A DNA stretch of 64,000 nucleotides, from the NCBI RefSeq assembly GCF_000143415.4, contig NW_003314272.1:1645146-1709145 (forward strand). Reading direction: 5' to 3'. The position numbers and the translations under genes are program-made. The stretch is from Selaginella moellendorffii (Eukaryota; Streptophyta; Lycopodiopsida; Selaginellales; Selaginellaceae). Positions 55,246 to 64,000 of the stretch are shown one piece after another (position 1 is the stretch's first letter; each line of letters begins with the position of its first letter). Below the pieces are notes generated by a model. The model was not told the DNA's origin. It worked only from the letters and a program-made list of their open reading frames with translations, and did not search any database.

Positions 55246-56299
55246 CTAAAGCAGCAATTCTAACGTTGCTATATTGACGAGATTTGTGACGAGTAGCGTG
55301 GGCTGTGAGAAGAATGGCGAATGATCAGATGGAAGCTCAAGCACTAACTTTGGTGGTGTTCTCCGTATGAGATCTTCCTGATCAGTGGGCTGGAGCGCAT
55401 GATCAAACGTTGCCTTGATGAAGTAGCGAGGGACTCTGCCATAACGAGCCCTTGTGAAGTTGACAGTGGGATCAAGAAATGGGAAGGACTTGAGGAGCGT
55501 TTTGGCGAGCACCACATCCTGCTCCAGGAAATACATACTTGGTTTACGTGGCCTATAGCAACAGTATAGCACACCTTGGTTGGAGAGGTGTTGTAGAGGA
55601 AGTTTTGGACCGTGGCAAAGTTATAACTCACTGAAACTGGTGTGCCCGAGCCGTTTGCGTACTCCACGATCACGTTGTTTCCAAAAGTTTGAAATATCTA
55701 AACTAGATCGGATAACGCAATTGTCAGGAACTCTTCAATCAAACGGACCACTAGAAAGAAGATACCTGCTTGAAGAGAGTCGCAGCAATTGGCCCACTGG
55801 GAAGCATCAAAGCAGAGAGGTATACCGCTGCTGCGATCTTCTCGGGATACATCTCGAGAACCAAAGTTAAGCTTAATCCCGCAAGGCTGCTCCCAACAAG
55901 AACCACCTGAATCAATGCAAGGAAAAGCTCATGATCGCCACCAAAAAGAAAAAGAAGAGATGATAAACTTTTCAACAGCAACAGCAACAACAACAACAAA
56001 ACAACATCATCAACAACAATAACCTTTTCGTTTGCCGGCAGAGACTCCAAGATCTGGATCAATGGAGCCGAGTATTGCTCCAAAGTTTTCACTGCTTGGA
56101 CGTCCGTACGGTCTCGTCCAGCGCTTGCCAAGTCTGGAGCATCCACTTGATGTCCTGCTGCTTGGAGTCTCTGAGTGACTTCAAACCAGCTCCACGCGCC
56201 CTCTCCCGCTCCATGGATGAGAACAAAGTGGAAGCCAGCATTGGATCGATCGAGCAAGAAAGACAACAGAAAGACGAAGATCAGTGCCAAAGTCTTCAT
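55246..56299 (-). CDS. Methylesterase/hydroxynitrile-lyase-like alpha/beta hydrolase with signal peptide (paralogue 2)
   Basis: Four exons (56024-56299, 55766-55906, 55575-55697, 55246-55518) give 270 residues, the same total as paralogue 1, and exon 2 is 141 bases in both. A signal peptide opens the protein (MKTLALIFVFLLSFLLDRS, then NAG), followed by FHFVLIHGAGEGAWSWFEV, GHQVDAPDLASAG, and the nucleophile elbow VVLVGSSLAG (Ser99). EKIAAAVYLSALMLPSGP and an acid region ATFDHAL (Asp219) come next, and SDHSPFFSQP carries the catalytic His246. The elbow departs from the usual G-H-S-L-G-G: His becomes Ser and the G of G-x-S-x-G becomes Ala. The triad itself appears present. It probably derives from the same duplication that produced paralogue 1 and the decayed fragment at 54650-54840. 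Confidence 0.9.
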
Positions 56300-58330
56300 T
56301 TCTGAATATCTATAATCAGGAAGAACCTCACAGACTCTTTGGTACCGTGCGAATGAGAGGACTGCTCAATTTATGCACAAAAGCTTCTCCTCTCATCGTC
56401 AAGAGCTGATCTAACTCGCCTTTTTGGCGATGCCGACACAATTGATTCGATTTACCTGAAGGCAAGGACTTTTTGGCAGCAGTATCTATCTTATTCCATA
56501 AATCTGGTTGCTTACCTTCGAAGATCCACTTGTGTTACTGACTTGCAAATGAATTTCCACCACTGAAATAAATGGAAGAGCAAAACACATCACTCCCACA
56601 AACAAAATTCAACACCAGCTTGACCTTTTTGCAACCTTTTTGACGTTCACTCGGACGTGAAACAATTGCTCTCGTACGGAAGAACGTCGCCAAAACTTCG
56701 GTAACAGTGAACAGGATCTTGACCGTGGGAGCGTTTTTCCAGTGGTCTCTTTTTGGCACGTCGGGAATGCAGTTCACCGCTGGAGTCCCAACTTTAAGAC
56801 AGCGACTTAGAAGACAGCAGGTCTCTGGCTCTTCTTACCATAAATTCTACCTGAAGAATAAATGAGCTCTCGAATCCTCTCTCGACATGCAAGGCCATCT
56901 TTTCTTGGTTTCGGTTTTCATCGAGAACGCAAGATTACAAGGGGAATCCTGCAGCCTCCATGTCTCGTCTCCAATTGCCGAAGCTCTGGTGCCGGACGCC
57001 AAGTTCTCGTCGTCGCCAACAATGCCGGATATCTCTTTGGCCAGGATAAGCCGCTCAATCATCAGCCGCTGGGGACTTCGCAGTGGCAGTGTGGCTTACA
57101 GGGAGTCGAAAGCGGCATTGGTCCAGTGTTGCCAGGAATTGATGGTCTGTCCATCATCATCCTTCGTTAGAGGAGTTTTCGAGCAGATGCCTCAGCACAA
57201 CATACTGCGAAAGTATTCTGATAAGACAATTGTAATTCAAAAAATATTTGTTGAATCCACGCCCTTACGGGATAAGAAAGGGAAGAATTCTTTGTGCTAA
57301 TAAATTTATGCACATGAAGTAAAAAAACTCAATATGTCTTGTCGGTCCACTTGCCGTCCTCAAGAGTTACTTCTACAAAGGTGTATTTTTGCATGAAGAC
57401 ACGTGGCATGTTCTGCAAGTGATCAAGCTCTTGCAGCAGCCCAGCGAAGGACCTGGCAAGGCTCTCACTAACGAATCCCTCATAGCACACTCTTGCCCAC
57501 CAAGGTGGCTTAACTCGCAGTGGCTCAAATTGCTCGCTGCTCCAGACGATCTCATGGAGAATTACTCACTGGTCTCCTGCGTGATGGCGCGGCTGAGTCT
57601 TCAATTTAAAAGCTGAACTTTGGCCCCAGCGTTGGTTAACCACGGTTAGCTAGGTAGCAGCCATCAGAGTGCCTCCATTGGCGGGACCAGATGTCACCGC
57701 AGTAAAGCGTCGTGCTGCAGCGATCAAGCTTTGTGATCTTCAAAGAAGCCCTGCATTAGGAATTATCATAGCAGCCAACTGCAACAACATCAAACTTCCC
57801 AGTTTTCATGGAGCAGCTAAAATTAATATGTTATTACAACTCTCAATCTTGTTCATCTCGAGCATTCTCAACTTGCTTGAAGAACCATGCCACTTAATGT
57901 GCATAACGGACAGTCAAACAAGACGTGGTATACATCTTCCACCAATATATGCAAATGCGGAGAGATCGAGGAAGAAGTGGGCGTTGGTGGCGACCATTTT
58001 CCACCTGAAGTCTGTCTGTAAGCTGCAATAGTGTGGCGAACCCCAAGGAGCACAATGGTGGTATCCTATGAATCCCAGTATACTACTTGGATTAACAAAT
58101 GCCTAGTATATGTCGTACTGCATCGGTTGAGATGTTCTGTTTTATCTAGTCATCTATTTTTCCACGTCTGAGAACAGGTCTGACACAAGCGGTACCTGCC
58201 TCTGCAGCGAGCTGCTGGCCATCCTCGAACCACACCGTTGCCAACTTCAAACTTCAAACAAAACTCTAGATACATGTAACATCATCGTCATAGCATTGCT
58301 TCAAGCGAAAGCCTCACCTACATTCCACCT
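56300..58330. other. Unassigned region with coding-like fragments
   Basis: Three stretches read like protein but match nothing I know and are not joined. On the minus strand at about 56640-56795 there is a fragment containing VPKRDHWKNAPTVKILF and TVTEVLATFFRTRAIVS. On the plus strand at about 56960-57180 there is one containing SLARISRSIISRWGLRSG. On the minus strand at about 57357-57540 there is one ending LQELDHLQNMPRVFMQKYTF followed by VEVTLEDGKWTDKTY and a stop. They may be exons of one decayed or unusual gene. No complete model can be built. Confidence 0.35.
57868..58053 (-). pseudogene. Possible LINE reverse-transcriptase C-terminal fragment (zf-RVT-like)
   Basis: The minus-strand frame contains EDVYHVLFDCPLC, which resembles the zinc-knuckle-like tail of plant non-LTR reverse transcriptases (E-x-x-x-H-x-x-F-x-C-P). 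Only about 60 codons remain and the upstream Cys pair is degraded. Tentative. Confidence 0.35.
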
Positions 58331-58339
58331 CTTGCAACT

Positions 58340-58600
58340 CATTAATCCAATTGATCAAATAAAGTTTATAATTATAAGCATGTTTGTAATTTATAAACAC
58401 AAGATTAATCTTATTTCATATCAACCATTAGATGGTAGAATAAAAAATAATATATTAGAAAGGGTTTAAGAAAGTTTATAAATTATATACGTGTTTATAA
58501 ATTAGGATTAATTTAAATAACAAGATGGTAGAATATCCTAGAATATCTAAGTATATTCTAAGTATATCCACTATCATCCCAGTTTGGTTAAGCAAACCAA
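58340..58600 (-). repeat. Dispersed AT-rich repeat, copy 2 (inverted partner at 14135-14395)
   Basis: The reverse complement aligns with 14135-14395 across its length, including the ATCTAATGGTTGATATG and CTTAAACCCTTTCTA blocks. The flanks are unrelated to those of copy 1, so only the core is shared. Confidence 0.8.
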
Positions 58601-59235
58601 AAAGATAGAAATTTTTTTATATATTAAAATTTCTAATATTTAATAACTATGAAGATTATAGTTCCTTTTACATTTATACTATATTAAGTGGTCATTCAAC
58701 ATCACATTTATTCTTATTTTATAATTATAACATTTATGTCATGTTTTGGTTGTGAATAAATAATAGATTGTTCATATAATTCTAGAGAGAGGTATAAATA
58801 AAGTGAGATTATTAAAATATTAAAAAATAAAGGATTTCACTGAAGACATAAATATTTATGCATCAGTTATTGAAATATCTGAAGAGATTTTATAGATGTA
58901 GCTTTTTTAGGTATAAAATATCTGCTATTTTTGGTAATTTAAACTAATTAAAATGAAATTATAAATAGTTTATAGCATTATCATCACTACTAAACAATCT
59001 GAAGTAAATGCAAGTTCTTTATTATAGCTTTTGGCATAATCTACACAAAAATATCACACTTTTCTATAATATATTTTGTAATATATAATACAAGTTGTCT
59101 TATTTTTGAAAGAAAGCATTTATGTAAAAAGAAATACAGTAAAATCTTTAGTTTATATTAATTAGTTACAATGAATTAAATTTGTACTTTTGAATGATCA
59201 ATTTAAACTTTAATAATATTTTTTGGCCACTAACC
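58601..59235. other. AT-rich spacer
   Basis: AT-rich sequence between the dispersed repeat and the decayed LTR. No coding or RNA signal seen. Confidence 0.5.
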
Positions 59236-59239
59236 CCCA

Positions 59240-60076
59240 ATTTCAACTTTAACTCAATTTAGAAGCATTATTAGAGAGTTCTTTCAAGACTAAGTGTGCA
59301 CCCGAGGCTTAGGATTTAATGGGTCCTATCTTATTCAAGTCTATACCAAAAGATATGAAGAACCTAAAAGTTTAGTGTGCTTAACTTTTTGTGTCTGTAG
59401 GGAGTGTAGCCAAACCTTAAGTCTAGTCTAACCCAGAGAGGGGGATTAAGAACACTTCATAACTTATGTAGTGAATAGTTGAAATCAAGTAAGAGCTGGT
59501 ACAATAAGTGGGAACCTTGGAATGGAACTTAACTAAAGTTAAGGCAATAATGGTCAAATAAATAAGGTAAGTTGGCAAATTAGAAAGGAAAAATTTATAG
59601 CTTACAATTTGGTATCGAAGCCTTTTCCTTAGTTCTAACGAAGGATAGAGACTGATTATTGGGAAATGGCTAAGGCAAGGTATAAAAAAACTAAGACAGA
59701 GATAGAATTTCTTCTGATGCTAAAGCCTTTGGTCAAATAAAAGTTATGGATGAGAAATTCTTGCACAAGAAAGACTCTAGTGAGGAAACTTCTAAAAAAG
59801 AGTCAAGTGGTGAAGTTTGGTTATCCAAAGCTTGATTAAATGTTGTAAAAAGACAATTGGCATAGACCAATACTTTGTTGGAGACCTTTGTACACAAGCT
59901 AAAATATGATGAAAAGCAAAAGAAAAAGTAAAATATTACAAATGTTAGTAGTGCAAAAAGTATGGACCTTTAGTAGGGAGTGAGGCACAAAGTTAAACAA
60001 ACCGAAGTGAATTCAGTCCCTCAAACAGTTCCCAAGTACAAACAAAAGCCCTTATTTGTGTTCAAAGGAGTGAATG
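59240..60076 (+). mobile_element. Decayed 5' LTR end, primer-binding site and start of an LTR retrotransposon
   Basis: From about 59285 to 59608 this strand matches the reverse complement of 60077-60440 (shared blocks GAGTGTAGCC, ACCTTAAGTC, GTCTAACCC, AGAGCTGGTAC, GGGAACCTTGG, GGCAAATT), with differences mainly G to A and C to T. It ends AGCTTACA, immediately followed at 59609 by ATTTGGTATCGAAGCC, close to the initiator-tRNA-Met primer-binding site common in plant LTR elements. Sequence after it (to 60076) is stop-rich and would be the start of gag. The piece 59250-59284 instead matches 60725-60765 in direct orientation, so the copy is rearranged. Confidence 0.72.
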
Positions 60077-61618
60077 TGTAAGCCACAAATTTTTCCTTTC
60101 CAATTTGCCAGCTTACCTCGTCTATCCGACCAACTCTGCCTTGGCTTGTGCTAAGTTCCCTCGCCAAGGTTCCCGCCTATGGTACCAGCTCCTACTTGGT
60201 CCTACTTGGTTTCAGCTACTCACTGCACGAGCAACGGAGTGTTAGCCATCCATCTACGGATTCCCAAATCTCTCCCAATCCCCTTCCCCGGGTTAGACTG
60301 GACTTAAGGTTCGGCTACACTCTCCGCAGGCACAAGCAGCCAAGCACACCAAGCCTCCAGGTTCCTAACACCCCTTGGTACCACAAGACTTGATCATGGG
60401 ACCCTCTAAATCCCAAGTCTTGGGTGCAGCACTTGCTTCGGGACGTCGGGGTGAAACACCGTGGCCTAACGGCCCGGTATGGGTACCTCTACCCCCCCAC
60501 TTCCATCCCGAAGGGAAGGCCCAAGCCCCTAGGAAGGGCGAGGACCAATGAGCCACAAGGTACTCAAGTGGGGCACCACTCCACATGAGCCGGGAGCACC
60601 ACAGTCGGTTTCCCTTTCGGGAGTGGAAGCTGCTCTTGAGCACTTCCCTGGGTGGCCCCTCCGGCACCACTCAAGCCCATACTCACTCCCACCCAAGGCC
60701 CCTTGGCCCCAGTCTCAACCTCAAGTCAGTTTGGAAGCACTACTGGAGAGTTCCTTCAAGACTGGTTCCTGGACCTCACTATCCCTACTATACTTTTGGA
60801 ACCCCCTACAGCCCCCCCCCCCCCTGGGAGACGCACACTTTGGGCTTTCACCTCTTGACCCGTATTAGTATTTGGACTTAGTTTCTGGCTCGGTCTCGGA
60901 CCCGATTTCGGATCCGACTTCGGATTCGGTCTCGGACTCGATCTCGGACTCGATCTCGGACCTGATCTCGGACCCGACCTCGGACCCGACCTCGGACTCG
61001 ACCTCGGACTCGGTCTCGGACCCGATTTCGGATCTCGGACTCCATCTCGAACTCGGTCTCGAACTCAGACTCGAACTCGGTCCCCGAGTTGGTCTCGGAC
61101 TCGATTCCGGACTCTATCTCGAACTCAGTCCTAGAGTCGGTCTTGGACTCGATCTTCGACTTGGTCCCATTCGATGAACTCTTTGTCATTTTGGTCATGC
61201 TTTTGGGGTTCCTTTAGCCTACGACACCTCGGCGAGTTGGTTCCTTACAACTCCACCACCCATAGAAGAGGTTCGATGCCCACATCGAACGTCTTGTTTT
61301 ATCCTACGACTTGTTGACCATGTCTCCGGGGGTATCCCCCCATTTAGCGGTGTGCCTAAGTTAGCCTCCCCGGCCAAGAGCCCATGACAATGGAATATAG
61401 GTGTCCCTATACCCCTCACCTCACCACGCCCTAGTATGGGGTCGGGACTTAAACCCAGCGTTGCTTTACTAGGGGGTTGGGACTCGAACCCAACCTCCGT
61501 AGAATACGTCTACGGATCCGACATCCCCGCGGGGAGTTGGGCGTAGTGCCCTACGCCTGGTCGACCTATCCAACCCATGCTAATTAGCTTACCTTTGGCA
61601 CGCCTTCAGGTCCCAACA
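60077..61618 (-). repeat. GC-rich long terminal repeat (putative 3' LTR of a minus-strand gypsy element)
   Basis: On the minus strand the segment begins TGTTGGGACC (61618) and ends GTGGCTTACA (60077), giving TGT...ACA ends and about 1.54 kb. The pol remnant ends 35 bases to the right of it, as expected for a 3' LTR. Its sense 3' end is confirmed as an LTR end by the decayed relative at 59285-59608 that abuts a primer-binding site. A minisatellite lies inside it. The matching 5' LTR and target duplication would be outside the window. Confidence 0.68.
60885..61178. repeat. Minisatellite of about 12-base TCGGACnCGAnC units inside the LTR
   Basis: About two dozen imperfect units such as TCGGACTCGATC, TCGGACCCGACC and TCGGATTCGGTC follow one another. 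Translated on the plus strand they read as alternating SDS, SDP and SDL triplets, but this is composition, not evidence of a gene. Confidence 0.85.
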
Positions 61619-61652
61619 TATGCCACTTGCTCAACTTTGCAAATTGATATTT

Positions 61653-61994
61653 TTAATTGAACTTTGCATAAGTACATAGAGTTCTACCATGCAGAAATTC
61701 CTCCACTAGATCTCGCGCGTTCGCTAGGTTCTCCTCCGGTTCCCATGTTGCTTCGTAGTATGGAAATCCTTTCCACTTCACATGGAACTCTCTCACCTTG
61801 CGTCCTTGTCGCTTGCTCTTGCGCGCATTGAGGATGGCCTCGACTTCGTATTCCTCTTCCCCTTGGATAACCTCAGGTAAAAGTCTCACTTGGTCCTTGC
61901 GAAGCGGATCCTCAAAGTACGGCTTGAGTAAGTTCACGTGGAACACTGGGTGCATCTTCCCCATCTCTCGAGGAAGTCGGAGTCGGTAAGCCAC
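61653..61994 (-). pseudogene. Gypsy integrase C terminus with chromodomain (chromovirus)
   Basis: 113 codons read RLPREMGKMHPVFHVNLLKP, then a chromodomain (EEYEVEAILNARKSKRQGRK, REFHVKWKGFPYYEATWEPE, ENLANARDLVEEF). A chromodomain at the end of pol defines the chromovirus branch of Ty3/gypsy elements and guides integration. Upstream, 62000-62530 holds the missing integrase part with stops and frameshifts, so this is a broken piece of pol. Confidence 0.85.
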
Positions 61995-62535
61995 TTTACC
62001 GATTCTGCCTCAATCTCATAAGGCCCTGCGAACCTGCTTAAGGAACTCAAGATCAATTCATTTACAGGAATACATGCATCTTTACCTTTGGGTCAACTTT
62101 CGGCTGATCCCACTTGGTAGTCTGAGGTTCTTGGTGTTCAGCTACACCTTCTCCCCAGCTTGGAACTCTACATCCCGACGCTTCTGGTTCACGTATTTGG
62201 TTTGCCTTTGTTGAGCCCGTTCCAAGGAATCCCTCACTAGATTCCAAATGCTGAGTCTTTCCGCCGTGAATGCCTCCACTGTGGGCAACTCTCCATGATA
62301 CTCGGCCACGCCGAGTTCCACAGGACCTTCAATAGCTCACCCATTGATGACTTCCCATGGACTCACCCCGATACTCGAATGTGGTGAGTTGTTATAACAC
62401 ATTTCCACAAGTCCCAAATGACTTACCCAATCGGTCTGGTCTCCCGAGACATAGCATCACAAATAATCCTCCAGCTGCCTATTCACCCTTTCCGTTTGTC
62501 CGTCTGTCAAGAAGTGTTAGTGCCAACAACTTGAC

Positions 62536-63237
62536 TTAATACCCCATACATGTCTGTGGGTGATAGGCTGTGCTGAATTTCAACTTGGTGCGATACTGTT
62601 CCAGGAGAGTCCTCCAGAACCTACTGGTGAAGATCTTATCTCGATCTAAGATGATCTCTTCCGGTCTTCCCCGCACTCGAACCACTTGTTCGAAGAATAG
62701 CTTTGCCACACCTTCCGCATCCACCTCCGTTGTGGTGGGTATGAAATGTGCCATTTTCGAAAATCGGTCCACCACCACGAATATCGCATCAAACCCCTCG
62801 CTTGGGGGGAGTCCCGTGATGAAGTCCATTGTAAGACATTTCCACGGACGATCTGGAATTGGGATGCTTTGCAGCAAGCCCCCACTAGCCTTAGTCACGG
62901 CTTTTACCTGCTGACATGTTGGACATGTCTTTACATAGTCTTGGACGTCCTTAGCCATATCTGGCCAATGGTACTTCCTCTTGAGTAAGCCCATCGTCTT
63001 GGGCACTCCATCGTGTCCTGCAAGAGGTCCGTCATGACACTCTTCTAAGGCCACCTTCCTTAGTTCCCCTTCTGGAACATACACCCTCGTTTGCTTGTAA
63101 TAGATGAGTCCGTTGCGTTCCGCATAGCCCGTTTTCTCTTCCGTTGGCAGCTCACCTCTCTGGTGAGCTTCCCGTGCCTCTAGATTCCTCAGCAACACTT
63201 CTTGTGCTAGACCATCGTTCTCATATGCTGTCCGCAC
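62536..63237 (-). pseudogene. Gypsy integrase core, interrupted
   Basis: A 233-codon frame contains the HHCC zinc domain (CHDGPLAGHDGVPKTMGLLK ... CPTCQQVK) and integrase core blocks (WKCLTMDFITGLP, FVVVDRFSKMAHFIP, IILDRDKIFTSRFWRTL, FSTAYHPQT). It stops early because about 50 bases are inserted after HPQT. The expected continuation (DGQTERVNRQLEDYL) resumes at about 62505 and then meets another stop. The insert is flanked by ACAGAC on both sides. The enzyme cannot be functional. Confidence 0.88.
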
Positions 63238-63243
63238 ATTGTC

Positions 63244-64000
63244 CTAGAAGGTTGCTGTTGCGCTGGATATTGCCAACCTCAAGCTTGCTTTTCGACTTAG
63301 TGCATCCGCCACGATGTTGCTCTTCCCAGGCTTGTACAGAATCTCGCAATCAAACTCGGCCAAGGCATTGGCCCACCGACCTTGTTTCCCTCTTAGGTCG
63401 GGCTGTGACAAGAAGTGTTTCGTTGCCACATTGTCCGTGTAAACCTTGAAGTGCCTCCCAAGGTAATGTCGCCACTCCTTGAGCGCCTTGACCACCGCAA
63501 ACAATTCCTTCTCATGGGCAGGCCACTTCCGTTGAGCCTTGTCCAACTTCTTCGAGAAGAACGCTACCGGAAAGTCCGAAGCATCCATTTCTACCTCAAA
63601 GTCCTTACCAAAGTTTGGTAATGCCAATACGGGAGCCTTCCTCAACTTCCCTTTGAGGTGGACGAATGCCACCTTGCATTCCGCTGTCCATACCATCTTC
63701 CCTTTTCCTGTTTGGTCTGTTAAGGGCAGGGCTACTCTCGAATAGTGTCTGATAAACTTTCGATAGTAGTTGCATAGCCCCAAGAATGCCCTCAACTCGT
63801 GTACATTCGATGGTCGCTCCCATTCCTGGATCGCTTGGACCTTCTCTGGGTCCAGCTTGAGCCCGTCCTGGCCCACCACATGCCCAAGAAACTTTACCTC
63901 TTGTTGAGCAAAGTCACATTTGCTCTCTTTAGCATACAATTTGTGTTCCCTTAGTTTCTCAAACACCTTCGCCAAGTCTTCGGCATGCTCCTCTAGCGTC
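63244..64000 (-). pseudogene. Gypsy reverse transcriptase end and RNase H, broken
   Basis: The frame enters from the right edge and reads the reverse-transcriptase thumb (EHKLYAKESKCDFAQQEVKF, LGHVVGQDGLKLDPEKV, LGLCNYYRKFI), then RNase H (VEMDASDFPVAFFSKKLDKA, AHEKELFAVVKALKEWRHYL, YTDN, ALSRK). About ten residues normally found between DASDF and PVAFFSKKL are absent, removing part of the RNase H sheet. An in-frame TAG at 63244-63246 separates it from the integrase frame. It is a dead element copy truncated by the window edge. Confidence 0.88.

Noticed and set aside
60872-61198. Serine/aspartate-repeat ORFs on both strands inside the LTR
   Set aside because: Any frame through the 12-base minisatellite stays open and repetitive; no independent gene evidence.
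61455-61530. tRNA-like words (GGGACTCGAACCCAACC) in the LTR
   Set aside because: It resembles a T-arm box, but no acceptor, D-arm or anticodon stem can be paired around it.

Overview
The window is nuclear DNA from a land plant. Intron-rich genes of land-plant families (CLE peptide, BEL1-like homeodomain, VAMP71 SNARE, thylakoid-lumen protein, PLS-class PPR) have very short introns, mostly 45-100 bases, and GC-rich exons. That combination, with compact gene clusters separated by AT-rich repeat blocks, fits a lycophyte such as Selaginella moellendorffii. The species is an inference. A 703-base run of N and one stretch resembling a poor-quality read end (53504-53640) show a draft assembly.

Left part (1-20.9 kb). 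A PLS-class PPR gene runs off the left edge on the minus strand. A small secreted precursor ending in a CLE-like peptide lies at 4434-4745. An 18-exon ZIFL-type major facilitator gene (8436-10777) is flanked on both sides by scrambled, truncated copies of itself and of its neighbour, an uncharacterised intronless gene (11435-12331). A broken ATG6/Beclin remnant and an AT-rich element bounded by 16-base direct repeats follow. Next come a thylakoid lumen 15 kDa protein gene, an AT74-like phosphoglycerate-mutase-family gene and, convergent with it, a kinase-fold gene lacking both catalytic aspartates.

Middle part (20.9-47.3 kb). After 2.4 kb of AT-rich decayed repeat come a chloroplast-type TPR membrane protein gene and a 1160-residue BEL1-like homeodomain gene with about 9 kb of apparently gene-free DNA upstream. 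A dense cluster follows: VAMP71 R-SNARE divergent from a DUF1338 (2-oxoadipate dioxygenase-type) gene, a half-size ABCG transporter, a mitochondrial carrier, a tRNA-Leu(AAG), and a methylesterase-like hydrolase with a signal peptide.

Right part (47.3-64 kb). A near-perfect inverted repeat brackets the assembly gap. About 6 kb of AT-rich decayed repeat contains a deaminated copy of the tRNA-Leu/methylesterase junction, followed by a second methylesterase paralogue with the same predicted length and exon plan. The right end holds decayed LTR-retrotransposon material: a GC-rich LTR with a broken Ty3/gypsy chromovirus pol on the minus strand, facing an inverted, heavily C-to-T changed LTR end with a primer-binding-site-like sequence.

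The genes are independent eukaryotic units; nothing resembles a single pathway cluster. The most unusual items are the divergent CLE peptide, the shuffled duplications around the transporter, the pseudokinase, the paired secreted methylesterases with their decayed third copy, and the palindrome spanning the gap.
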